Assembly: GCF_014200175.1 (NCBI RefSeq)
Contig: NZ_JACHBD010000014.1
Coordinates: 1 to 64,000, forward strand
Direction of reading: 5' to 3'
Length of the DNA: 64,000 nt
From: Rhizobium lentis
GTDB taxonomy: Bacteria; Pseudomonadota; Alphaproteobacteria; Rhizobiales; Rhizobiaceae
Below the pieces are notes generated by a model. The model was not told where the DNA came from and made no database searches. It was given only the letters and a program-made list of their open reading frames with translations. The position numbers were made by a program, and so were the translations under genes. Below, piece by piece: positions 42,131-50,826 of this stretch (its first letter is position 1; each line of letters opens with the position of its first letter).

Positions 42131-42313
42131 ATTTTATGAAATATTGCGTTTGAAATAGGAGCTGAAAGCAGAGATGGTTCGATGCGTGGAGGGCATCTGA
42201 ACCTGGATCGCCTTAGCGCGTAAGATGAGATGCAATACGGTTTACGAGGTCGCCGGACTATGTTCGGCGAGGGAAGAAGTATTGCGCAGATGCCTTATTA
42301 GGAGGAGGGCCGA

Positions 42314-43816
42314 ATGAGTTTCCCCGCTGGAAAAACTGTAGATAAACGCGACAATTCTATTCTTGCTGGTCTCGAACCGGCGATCTTCTTTGGCTTTTTC
42401 GAAGAGCTGAGTGCGATCCCGCGCGGTTCTTACAACGAGAAGCAGGTCAGCGATCACATCGCCGATTTTGCCCGGGCACGCGGCTTCGAGGTTTACCAGG
42501 ACGAGATCTACAATCTCCTCATCAAGAAGCCGGGCACACCCGGCTACGAAAACTCGCCGACCGTCATTCTTCATGGGCATACCGACATCGTCTGCGAGAG
42601 CGACGAGGGTGTTGACCACGACTTTGAGAACGAAGGCATCAAACTTCAGGTTATCGGCGATTTCATCCATGGGACGGGGACAACCCTTGGGGCGGACAAC
42701 ACCGTTGGTGTGGCTTTCGCAATGTCGTTGCTGGCATCCGACGATATCCCGCATCCGCCGCTTGAAGTCGTCCTGACGGTTCAAGAAGAAGTCGGCAAGG
42801 GCGGCGCACAACACTTCGACGGCACAAAGCTTAGCGGTAAGCGCCTTCTCGACATGAACTGGCACGATCCCAAGTCGCTTTTCGCAGGCTGCGCTGGCGA
42901 TATTTCAGTGCGCTTCAAGATTCCGGTTCAGTGCGAACCGCGCGTTTCGGGGCAGGCCGCCCTTTCGCTGCGGATCTCCGGCCTGAGCAGCGGTCATTCC
43001 GAATTCGACATCCATCTTGAACGCGCTAACGCCATCGTCCAGCTCGGACGGCTGCTCCGGATTGCCATCCGGGATGCTGGGGCCGGCGTAGCCGAAGTCA
43101 AGGGTGGCGTGAACCGTTACGTTATCCCGGGTGAGGCGGAGGCGATCATTTCGATCGATGCCCCGCGGATTGTCGATCTCAGACAGAGAATTGAAGCGGA
43201 AGCGGCTTCGATTGCGCTTGAGTACAAAGCAAGCGATCCCAACCTCAAGGTCACAGTCAGCGAGTCAGGGAGGCAGATTACTGAAGTCTTCTCGGCTCAG
43301 TCCGCCCGGGCGCTGGTCGATGCCCTGAACCTGCTTCCCAACGGCGTCCAGAGCAAAAGCCTTCAAGTCGAGGGCCTCGTCGAGAGCTCCAACACCGTGG
43401 CGTTGCTTTCAAGCGATAAAGAGGCCATCGAAATCGTCAATACGGTCCCAAGCGCCGTCAGCTCCCGTCGCTACAACATCGTCGACAAAATCCGGCAGCT
43501 GTCAGAACTCATCGGCAACGGCGCGAGCGTGGAGACATTCGCGGATTGCCCGGAATGGCCATACAATCCTCATTCGCGAATGCTCAACGCCGCCAAAGCC
43601 GCTTACGAGCGCGAGTTCGGCGAGCAGCCACATGTGGAAGTCTCTCACTCCAGTCTCGAGCTCGGCCTTTTTCGAAAGAAGGTTCCTGACATTGACATGC
43701 TGTCGATCGGACCGGAAGCGTTCGACGTCCACACCACGCGCGAGCGCCTCAACCACACGACAGTCGATCCGACCTGGCGGCTTCTCAAGTCGCTGCTCCG
43801 CGAACTCCGGACCTAA
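42314..43816 (+). CDS. M20-family peptidase, aminoacyl-histidine dipeptidase (PepD)-like
   Basis: A 500-residue M20C-type metallopeptidase. Seen in order: a metal site HGHTDIV (usual form HxDMV), LGADNTVG with the bridging Asp, TVQEEVGKGGA with the catalytic Glu, GCAGD, GLSSGHSEFDIHLERANA of the lid domain and the C-terminal metal His in FDVHTTRERLN. PepD hydrolyses Xaa-His dipeptides. Several motif positions are altered here (NWHDP where NLDSE is usual), so the substrate may be a sugar-linked amide rather than a peptide. AGGAGGAGGG precedes the ATG. It opens an operon with cupins, an importer, AraD and AraB. Confidence 0.85.
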   Translation: MSFPAGKTVDKRDNSILAGLEPAIFFGFFEELSAIPRGSYNEKQVSDHIADFARARGFEVYQDEIYNLLIKKPGTPGYENSPTVILHGHTDIVCESDEGVDHDFENEGIKLQVIGDFIHGTGTTLGADNTVGVAFAMSLLASDDIPHPPLEVVLTVQEEVGKGGAQHFDGTKLSGKRLLDMNWHDPKSLFAGCAGDISVRFKIPVQCEPRVSGQAALSLRISGLSSGHSEFDIHLERANAIVQLGRLLRIAIRDAGAGVAEVKGGVNRYVIPGEAEAIISIDAPRIVDLRQRIEAEAASIALEYKASDPNLKVTVSESGRQITEVFSAQSARALVDALNLLPNGVQSKSLQVEGLVESSNTVALLSSDKEAIEIVNTVPSAVSSRRYNIVDKIRQLSELIGNGASVETFADCPEWPYNPHSRMLNAAKAAYEREFGEQPHVEVSHSSLELGLFRKKVPDIDMLSIGPEAFDVHTTRERLNHTTVDPTWRLLKSLLRELRT

Positions 43817-43825
43817 GGTACTAAA

Positions 43826-44293
43826 ATGCCAAAACTGCCAAGCTACTTCGGCAATTTCCCACATCCGCCCAGCGAAAAGAAGCCGGTCCATCTGACGCGC
43901 GATAGCTACAAGATGTTCATCTATACGGGGACGAAGCCGTACTCGAGCGACCTCAACTACCTGCTCGCCAGCACGGACCAGCAGACCACTGGCATCTATC
44001 AGCTCGCGCCGGGAAGCAACTTCGACCCGGCCGACATTCACGCGGGTGACGAGGTGTACTATGTCCTCGAAGGTGTTGTGCATCTCCTAAACCCCGAAAC
44101 CGGGCAGACAGAGGAACTCGGACCCGGTGACGCGGTGCTTATCCCCACGGGCGCTCCGCATCGCGGCTATAACTTCAGCGACAAGGCTGCAGTTATCCTG
44201 TTTTGCATCGCACCGCGTATCTGGGACGAGAATGGCCCTCCGACCGGCTATGACGGGCCGACGCGCCTCTATAAGCACGAAGGGAGAGCGTGA
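43826..44293 (+). CDS. Cupin-domain protein
   Basis: A 155-residue single cupin. Motif 1 is IHAGDEVYYVLEG and motif 2 is LIPTGAPHRGYNF, so the metal-binding His/Glu/His set appears intact. Cupins in sugar operons are often isomerases (for example lyxose isomerase), epimerases or sensors. The gene lies nine bases after the peptidase. Since the AraB and AraD homologues downstream lack an isomerase partner, this protein is a candidate for that step; inference only. Confidence 0.8.
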   Translation: MPKLPSYFGNFPHPPSEKKPVHLTRDSYKMFIYTGTKPYSSDLNYLLASTDQQTTGIYQLAPGSNFDPADIHAGDEVYYVLEGVVHLLNPETGQTEELGPGDAVLIPTGAPHRGYNFSDKAAVILFCIAPRIWDENGPPTGYDGPTRLYKHEGRA

Positions 44294-44697
44294 TGAGCCT
44301 TGAGAAACTCGGAGCCTATCCAGTAGACGGCGCTCAGGCGCGCAAGAGGGGCGACCTGGTGAAGGTCGCAAAAAGCGATCGTCTGAACATCGTCTCCGGC
44401 CGCGATCATCCCGTTCTCATCCAGTTCTGCGTCAGCAACGATTACATGCACGTCGGAGAGCTGACTATCCCTGTGGGTGGCGTTGGACCGCGCGCGAGCG
44501 AACCCGACAGCCATGGAGGGGACGCAGTCTTCTACGTTCTGCAAGGCCCCGCAACCTTCTATTTGGCGGATACCGACGAAACCTTTCACATCCGTGACGG
44601 CGAGTCTTTCTTCCTGCCCGGCGGCATCAGCTACCAGTGCCTAAACTACGGCTCCAACCCGATCCGGATGGTCTTCACGATCGCACCGGGACTGTAA
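44293..44697 (+). CDS. Cupin-domain protein
   Basis: A 134-residue second cupin directly after the first (the stop and start codons share a base in TGATG). Motif 1 DSHGGDAVFYVLQG keeps one His, but motif 2 FLPGGISYQCLNYG lacks the second His, so metal binding may be weaker than in the upstream cupin. The two may form a heteromeric enzyme. Substrate unknown. Confidence 0.75.
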   Translation: MSLEKLGAYPVDGAQARKRGDLVKVAKSDRLNIVSGRDHPVLIQFCVSNDYMHVGELTIPVGGVGPRASEPDSHGGDAVFYVLQGPATFYLADTDETFHIRDGESFFLPGGISYQCLNYGSNPIRMVFTIAPGL

Positions 44698-44789
44698 GCC
44701 GAAGATTTGAATCTCAGATTGCCAAGCTTCGCCGCGGACCCGTTCCGCGGTTGGGAAAACTTTGTCTTGTCACCACCAGGGAGGATCAT

Positions 44790-45860
44790 GTGACAATTTT
44801 CAGACGGACGTTAATCTTCGGTGCTGCTCTCGGGCTCACCGCTTCGCTTTCCTTCAGCCCAGCGCTTGCACAGCAGTTGGATTATTCGAAGGTGTTTCCT
44901 GGCATCTTGATGGACAAGGACATCAAGCCCACAGGCCAGGAAGTCAAACCCGCTAAGAAGGATAACCGCCCGCTCAAGGTCGGCTTCCTGCCGACGGCGA
45001 TGGACACCTACTATCAGCGTGTTCTGGCTGGCGTGAAAGAAGAAATCGATAAGCGCGGTGGCGACGGCACTATCCAGCTTCTCGTGCAAGCTCCGAGCAG
45101 CCAGTCTGCCACGGACGACCAGATCAGGACCATGGAAGCCTGGATCAACGACGGTGTGGATGCGATCGCGGTTGCCTTATACAACGAAGGCGCGTTGCTG
45201 CCCTCCATCCGGCGCGCCACCGAGGCGGGCATTCCGATCTTCCTCTTCAATTCACCCGTCGCCGACAACCCATATTATGTCAGCGATATCGGCTACGACC
45301 AGAGTGACGGTGGTCGTGCGCAGGCGCAATGGCTGGTTGACACCTATGGCGACAAGGAAGTCAAGCTCGGGATCCTGGAGGGCCTGCCCGGTCCGCATAC
45401 GAGCCAGCGCATGAAGGGTTTCAACGAGGTCATCTCGAAGCACCCCAACTTCAAAATCGTCGCTCAGCAGCCGGCTGGCTGGGTGCGTGCCCAAGGCCTG
45501 TCGGTGACTGAAAACATGTTCACCGCCAACCCCGATATCGAAGTCCTCGTCGCGCTCTACGACGAGATGGCCCTTGGCGGTCTGCAGGCTCTCAAGGCTA
45601 AGGGGCTGAACGGCAAGGTGGCAATCGTCGGCTACGAAAATATGAAGGAAGCCAACGACGCGATCCTCACCGGCGACTTTGCAGCAACGGTCGACACCGG
45701 GGCCAAGGAAGAAGGTCGCAACATCATTCGAGCGGTGGATGAGTTCGTGATGAAGGGCACCGCCCTGCCGAAGAAGATCTTCGTGGCGCCCAAAACCTAC
45801 GATGCGAAGAACATCAAGACCTTCGATCAGAACGACTACGTCTACGTCCAGCAGAAGTAG
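44790..45860 (+). CDS. Sugar ABC transporter substrate-binding protein (periplasmic)
   Basis: A 356-residue RbsB-like binding protein with a Sec signal peptide ending SPALA before QQLDY. The GTG start at 44790 is chosen because GGGAGG lies just before it and the hydrophobic leader starts there; the frame is open upstream without protein character. Typical segments are VDAIAVALYNEGALLPSIRRA, IPIFLFNSPV, LEGLPGPHTSQRMKGF and VAIVGYENMKEANDAI. It is the ligand capture protein of the third importer. Confidence 0.92.
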   Translation: MTIFRRTLIFGAALGLTASLSFSPALAQQLDYSKVFPGILMDKDIKPTGQEVKPAKKDNRPLKVGFLPTAMDTYYQRVLAGVKEEIDKRGGDGTIQLLVQAPSSQSATDDQIRTMEAWINDGVDAIAVALYNEGALLPSIRRATEAGIPIFLFNSPVADNPYYVSDIGYDQSDGGRAQAQWLVDTYGDKEVKLGILEGLPGPHTSQRMKGFNEVISKHPNFKIVAQQPAGWVRAQGLSVTENMFTANPDIEVLVALYDEMALGGLQALKAKGLNGKVAIVGYENMKEANDAILTGDFAATVDTGAKEEGRNIIRAVDEFVMKGTALPKKIFVAPKTYDAKNIKTFDQNDYVYVQQK

Positions 45861-45872
45861 ATGTGACAGTAC

Positions 45873-45897
45873 GCGGCCCCGCCTCGCGCGGGGCCGC
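45873..45897 (+). terminator. Strong hairpin after the binding-protein gene
   Basis: Perfect 10-bp GC-only arms GCGGCCCCGC (45873-45882) and GCGGGGCCGC (45888-45897) with a 5-base loop, no T tract. As at 13836 and 28735 it sits between the binding-protein gene and the next gene, so it is more likely an mRNA-stabilising or attenuating element than a full stop. Confidence 0.6.
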
Positions 45898-45919
45898 CCA
45901 CTCAAAAAGGGCGACCTGA

Positions 45920-47455
45920 ATGACAAACGCTCCGCTGCTCGAGATGAAAGGCATTGCCAAACGCTTCGGCAACACGAAGGCGCTTGATGGCATCGAGCTC
46001 GTACTCAATCCCGGCGAGGTTCTCGGCCTGGTCGGTGAGAACGGCGCAGGCAAGTCGACGCTCATGAAAATCCTCTCTGGTGCATATGCACGCGACGAAG
46101 GCACCATTGCTGTCAGAGGTAAGGTGGTCGATCTGAACAATCCCAAAGACGGGTCCAGGGCCGGCATCGCGATCATCTACCAGGAGCTGAGCCTGTTTCC
46201 GGACTTTGACGCCGCCGAAAATATATTCGCGGGCAGGGAGCTGCGCCACGGGCGTGCAAGTGCATCACCGCTTGACCATTCGGCCATGCGGGCAGCCGCC
46301 TCGCGTATCCTGAAGGGCGAGTTAGGCGTCGACGTACCTCTCGACAGGCCAGTTCGAGAGCTTAGCCTCTCGCATCGGCAGATGATCGAGATTGCCAAAG
46401 CCATTAGCAGCAACGCCGACATCATCATCATGGACGAGCCGACCGAAGCGCTCGAGGAGGTCGAACGCAAACAGCTGTTCGCCATCATCAAGAAGCTTCA
46501 GCAGGCCGGTAAAGCTCTCATATATGTGTCTCACCGGATCCAGGAACTCCTCGGCATCGTCAGCCGCGTGATGGTCTTGCGCGATGGCAGCGCGGTCGCA
46601 GACCTGCCCGTATCGGAGCTCGACGTAGACAAGGTCGTCAGTGCGATGATCGGCGGCTCTCTCGCAAAACAGTTTCCTCCCCGCGTCCCGGCAAGGTCCG
46701 AACCATCGTTGGACGTTCGCGGTTTGACGAAAAGGGGTGTCTTCGAAGACATCACCTTCTCGGTAGCCCAGGGTGAAATCCTCGGCGTCACGGGTCTCGA
46801 AGGATCAGGCAAGAGCGCGCTCCTGCGGGCGATCTTTGGGCAGATCCCGCATGAGACCGGCTCGATTCTGATCGACGGAAAGCAAGCGGCAATTTGGGAC
46901 CCGACGGACGCTATTCGTCAACACGTCGCCTTCTTGCCCGCCGAACGTAAAACCGAGGGGATTTTTCCACAACACAATGTCGGCTGGAACCTCTCTATCG
47001 CCAACCTTCGAACGCTCGGCAAAATCACGTTGATGCCGAAAAAGGAGCGCGAGATTGCCTCCGGCTACATCGCCAAGCTCGGCGTGAAATGCGACGGCCC
47101 CGGTGCCGACATCACATCGCTGAGCGGCGGTAACCAGCAAAAAGTCATGCTTGCTCGCTGGCTGCTCACCCAGCCAAAGGTGCTCATGCTTGAGGAGCCA
47201 ACGCGTGGCGTCGACGTGCGTGCCAAGGCCGAGGTCTACACCCTCATCCAGGCTGCTGCGAAAGACGGCTGTGCTGTCATCGTGGTGTCCGCCGACAACG
47301 CGGAACTGCTTGGACTGTGTCACCGGGTCGCGGTCATGTTCGAAGGACGGATCTCGGCGGTCGTCGATGCGGCGACCTCCAAGGAAGAAACACTCGCTCT
47401 TCATTCGGTGAGGCCGCCGCAAGGCCATCATCTTCAGGGAGGTATCCATGGCTGA
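45920..47455 (+). CDS. CUT2-family sugar ABC transporter ATP-binding protein (RbsA-like)
   Basis: A 511-residue double ATPase. Domain one: Walker A GENGAGKST, loop ELSLSHRQMIEIA and Walker B IIIMDEPTEAL. Domain two: degenerate GLEGSGKSA, signature LSGGNQQKVMLARWL and Walker B VLMLEEPTRGVD, in which Glu replaces the usual Asp. It powers the third importer with its flanking partners; it overlaps the permease gene by eight bases. Confidence 0.93.
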   Translation: MTNAPLLEMKGIAKRFGNTKALDGIELVLNPGEVLGLVGENGAGKSTLMKILSGAYARDEGTIAVRGKVVDLNNPKDGSRAGIAIIYQELSLFPDFDAAENIFAGRELRHGRASASPLDHSAMRAAASRILKGELGVDVPLDRPVRELSLSHRQMIEIAKAISSNADIIIMDEPTEALEEVERKQLFAIIKKLQQAGKALIYVSHRIQELLGIVSRVMVLRDGSAVADLPVSELDVDKVVSAMIGGSLAKQFPPRVPARSEPSLDVRGLTKRGVFEDITFSVAQGEILGVTGLEGSGKSALLRAIFGQIPHETGSILIDGKQAAIWDPTDAIRQHVAFLPAERKTEGIFPQHNVGWNLSIANLRTLGKITLMPKKEREIASGYIAKLGVKCDGPGADITSLSGGNQQKVMLARWLLTQPKVLMLEEPTRGVDVRAKAEVYTLIQAAAKDGCAVIVVSADNAELLGLCHRVAVMFEGRISAVVDAATSKEETLALHSVRPPQGHHLQGGIHG

Positions 47456-48422
47456 TATTGCAGCTACACGCCCGCGCTCGCCCCTTACGCTCGCACGCAG
47501 CGGCGGCAATGCCGGCGTTTATCTGGCCTTCGTCGTTCTTCTGGTGGCGCTCGGCTTTGCCGCTCCGCGGTTTTTCACCTTCGGCAACTTGACTGACGTT
47601 CTTCGTCAGGCGGTCCCCATTGCCGTAATCGCGTTTGGAGCGACCTTTGTGATCGGGATGCGGGGCATCGACCTCTCCGTCGGTTCGACACTCGCGCTGA
47701 GCGGTCTTGTGACCGCAAACCTGATTGTGCTTGGCTATCCCGTTCCTCTGGCATGCGCAGGCGGGATTGCGGTCGGTGCGGTGATCGGACTGGTGAACGG
47801 CATCCTGATCACCAAGGTCGGGATCACGGACTTTATCGCCACAATGGCCATCATGGTCATCAGCCGCGGTATCGTGATGGTCTACACTCAGGGTATTCCG
47901 ATCGTCGGAGCCTCCGACCCCGCCTTCCGAATGATCGGCCAGAGCTATGCCGGCGGTGTTCCTGTTCCGGTCATTCTGACCGCCATCGTCTTCGCGATCG
48001 CCTTCTACCTTCTCTATTACACGCGTTTCGGCCGTTTCGTTCTCTCGATCGGCAGCAATCCGGACGCTGCCCGGCTGGTCGGCATCCCCACGGACAAGGT
48101 CAAGATCGCCGTTTACGTGCTGGTCGGGGTCCTCTCGGCCTTCGCGGGCGTTCTGCTCACCTCGCGCCTTGAAGCCGCCATGCCTGAAGCCGGCCAGGGG
48201 TACGAGCTGGATGTCATAGCTGCCGTGGTTATCGGCGGAACGGGTTTGTCCGGCGGGCGCGCCACTCTTTTTGGAACCGCCGTAGGTGCCGTTTTGATGG
48301 CGGTCGTCCGCAACGCGCTCAACCTGCTCAACGTGAACACCTTCTGGCACCAGGTCGTCATCGGCACGATCATCCTGATCGCCGTGGCAGCCGATCGTTT
48401 CAGTCGCCGCCAAAAGGCCTGA
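47448..48422 (+). CDS. CUT2-family sugar ABC transporter permease (RbsC-like)
   Basis: A 324-residue membrane protein with about nine hydrophobic segments, the RGIDLSVGSTLALSG signature and the VIAAVVIGGTGLSGGRAT motif near the C-terminus. GGAGGTATCC precedes the ATG, inside the end of the ATPase gene. It forms the channel of the third importer. Confidence 0.93.
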   Translation: MADIAATRPRSPLTLARSGGNAGVYLAFVVLLVALGFAAPRFFTFGNLTDVLRQAVPIAVIAFGATFVIGMRGIDLSVGSTLALSGLVTANLIVLGYPVPLACAGGIAVGAVIGLVNGILITKVGITDFIATMAIMVISRGIVMVYTQGIPIVGASDPAFRMIGQSYAGGVPVPVILTAIVFAIAFYLLYYTRFGRFVLSIGSNPDAARLVGIPTDKVKIAVYVLVGVLSAFAGVLLTSRLEAAMPEAGQGYELDVIAAVVIGGTGLSGGRATLFGTAVGAVLMAVVRNALNLLNVNTFWHQVVIGTIILIAVAADRFSRRQKA

Positions 48423-48429
48423 GGAGACG

Positions 48430-49137
48430 ATGATGAAATATTCCGAGCTCCGCAAGTCCGTTCTTGATGCAAATGCCGCGCTCTACGATAGCGGCCTTGT
48501 CATCTCGACGTTCGGTAACGTCAGCGCTATCGACCGCGAGAAGCGTGTTGTCGCCATCAAACCGAGTGGCTTTTCCTATAAGGCAATGCAGGTCGCAGAT
48601 ATCGTTGTAACCGACCTCGATGGCAATATCCTAGAGGGCACGCTGCGACCATCGTCTGATCTCGATACGCACCTGGAACTCTACAAAAGCTTCAAGTCTA
48701 TCGGTGCCGTGGTCCACACGCACTCGTTCTTCGCGACGGTGTGGGCCCAATCTGGCCGGGGTATCCCTGCCATGGGAACGACCCATGCCGACTATTTCAA
48801 CGGAACGATCCCCGTTACTCGCAAGCTGCGCGACGACGAAATCATAGACGGTTACGTCCGCAACACGGGCAAGGTCATCGTCGAGGCACTCGGAAATAAT
48901 GCGCCGCTCTCCGTCCCCGCAGCCCTGGTTAACGATCACGGTCCCTTCTGCTGGGGCAAGGACGCAGCCGACGCCGTTCATAACGCGGAGATGCTCGAGG
49001 CTGTCGCCAAGATTGCCTTCCACGCCCGGCAACTGAACCAGGACGATCCAGAAATTTCCGACGCTTTGCTGGACCTCCACTATCAACGCAAGCACGGCCA
49101 GTCGGCGACCTACGGCCAGCCAGACAGTTCCAAGTAG
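48430..49137 (+). CDS. araD: L-ribulose-5-phosphate 4-epimerase family protein (AraD/UlaF-like)
   Basis: A 235-residue class II aldolase-fold epimerase. It has the GNVSA phosphate loop, the VVHTHSFFATVWAQSGRGIPAMG zinc/active region and the GTTHADYFNGTIPVTR segment that closely matches AraD. The third zinc His is in VNDHGPF. AraD turns L-ribulose 5-phosphate into D-xylulose 5-phosphate. The following gene is an AraB-type kinase, which supports the role; AraA was not found. GAGGAGACG precedes the ATG. Confidence 0.88.
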   Translation: MMKYSELRKSVLDANAALYDSGLVISTFGNVSAIDREKRVVAIKPSGFSYKAMQVADIVVTDLDGNILEGTLRPSSDLDTHLELYKSFKSIGAVVHTHSFFATVWAQSGRGIPAMGTTHADYFNGTIPVTRKLRDDEIIDGYVRNTGKVIVEALGNNAPLSVPAALVNDHGPFCWGKDAADAVHNAEMLEAVAKIAFHARQLNQDDPEISDALLDLHYQRKHGQSATYGQPDSSK

Positions 49138-49144
49138 GATTATC

Positions 49145-50761
49145 ATGTCGATTGTAGCAGGAGTTGATTTCGGAACTTTGAGCGTGCGGGTAACGCTGGC
49201 TGATTCCAAGAAGGGTTCCCTTGGAACCTGCGTCGCGGAATATCCTCTCGAGCGGCGTCGTTCCGATCCCGACCTGGCAACGCAGTCCCACGTAGATCAT
49301 ATGGAAGCGCTTGTGCTGGCGATGCATCGAGTGATCGACGAATGCGGCGTAGATTCCAAGGAGATCCGTGCGATTGCGGTCGACACGACGGGGTCCTCGG
49401 TGTTGCCTGTCGACAAAAATATGCAGCCTTTGGGGGACTACTACCTCTGGTGTGATCACCGCGCCAAAGCGGAAGCCGAAGAGATAACGGCGATGGCGCA
49501 CGACATGCACATTGAAGCAATTGAATGGTGCGGCGGAACCTATTCCCACGAGTGGGGCTTTGCCAAGCTTCTCCACTGGATGCGCCACAATCCCGACCAG
49601 CGCGAGCGCTTTGGGACCGCCGTGGAACATTGCGACATGGCGGCCGCGGTCCTCACCGGAGTGACCGACACGGCTCGCATGGTGCGCAGCGTCTGCGCCA
49701 TGGGACACAAGTGGATGTGGAACCCGAAATGGGGTGGCTTGCCCTCGCAGGCCTTCTTGTCCCGCGTCGATCCGCTTTTCGACGGCGTGCGCGAGAAGAT
49801 TGGCGGAACATATCAGACCTCTGCTTCGATCGCAGGTGGGCTCAGCACATACTGGGGCGAACGACTCGGCCTGACCCCCGGGATACCAGTTCCCACGGGT
49901 GCGTTTGATGCCCATTGGGATGCAATTGGCGCTGGCTGCCGTCTGGGGGACGTCGTCAATGTGATCGGTACGTCGACCTGTATCATTGCCGTTAGTGAAC
50001 GTGTGAAGCTAATCCCCGGTGTTTGCGGCGTCGTCCCAGGGAGTGCACATCCAGACCTTGTGGGAGTTGAGGCAGGCCTGTCTGCGACAGGCGACCTGTT
50101 CGATGCAATAGCACGACGTGCCGGCACGACGGTGTCCAGGCTCGCTGAAGGCCTGGAAAGCATCGAAGGCGGAAAGACCGGTCTGATGCGTCTCCCCTGG
50201 GACAACGGGGACCGGACGGTTCTCGTCCGCTCCGACCTTGGTGGAATGACGCTTGGCTGGCATCTCGGCCATACAGCGCAGGACGAACTGTATGCCGCGA
50301 TTGAAGGTACGGCTTTCCACACACGGGTTGTCCTGGAGCGGATGGAGCAGCACGGCGTTCCAGTGAACCGCGTCATTAATGGGGGAGGTATCCCGCAAAG
50401 GAACGACATCCTCAACCAGATCTACGCCAATGTTATAGGCAAGCCCATATTGGTCCCCGACGGTATTCCGACAGGTCTCGGTTCGGGAATATTCGCCGCT
50501 CTTGCATCCAAAGATCATGGATCAATCGAGAGCGCTCAGGCAGCCATGTGCGTGGGCTACAGAAAGTTTGAGCCTGATCCGAGCACGCGCGGACGTTATG
50601 AGACCCTCTATCAGCTGTTCAAGCAGGTCTATATGGGCTTTGGCACCTCGAGCCTCGCAGACTTCTCGCAAGTTCTCGGAGACATCAAGCGGATTGCTGC
50701 AGGTGAGAGTATTCGGTCCGAGTTTGGCCACCGTGCCGCGCGCAAGGTAGCATTGCTATGA
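49145..50761 (+). CDS. araB: FGGY-family pentulose kinase, ribulokinase (AraB)-like
   Basis: A 538-residue FGGY kinase with the AGVDFGTLSVRVTL phosphate loop at the N-terminus, AIAVDTTGSSVLPVD, and the YLWCDHRA active-site Asp region. The C-terminal half carries GLSATGDLFDAIA and INGGGIPQRNDILNQIYANV. These match bacterial ribulokinases (AraB) well in length and motifs. It starts seven bases after AraD. Together they would deliver D-xylulose 5-phosphate from a pentulose; the sugar and its isomerase are unknown. Confidence 0.9.
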   Translation: MSIVAGVDFGTLSVRVTLADSKKGSLGTCVAEYPLERRRSDPDLATQSHVDHMEALVLAMHRVIDECGVDSKEIRAIAVDTTGSSVLPVDKNMQPLGDYYLWCDHRAKAEAEEITAMAHDMHIEAIEWCGGTYSHEWGFAKLLHWMRHNPDQRERFGTAVEHCDMAAAVLTGVTDTARMVRSVCAMGHKWMWNPKWGGLPSQAFLSRVDPLFDGVREKIGGTYQTSASIAGGLSTYWGERLGLTPGIPVPTGAFDAHWDAIGAGCRLGDVVNVIGTSTCIIAVSERVKLIPGVCGVVPGSAHPDLVGVEAGLSATGDLFDAIARRAGTTVSRLAEGLESIEGGKTGLMRLPWDNGDRTVLVRSDLGGMTLGWHLGHTAQDELYAAIEGTAFHTRVVLERMEQHGVPVNRVINGGGIPQRNDILNQIYANVIGKPILVPDGIPTGLGSGIFAALASKDHGSIESAQAAMCVGYRKFEPDPSTRGRYETLYQLFKQVYMGFGTSSLADFSQVLGDIKRIAAGESIRSEFGHRAARKVALL

Positions 50762-50826
50762 CCCGCTGTGCTCTTAGATCAGATGTCTATGGATCGAGAA
50801 CGTGATGACGTCACTTCCATCCATTC

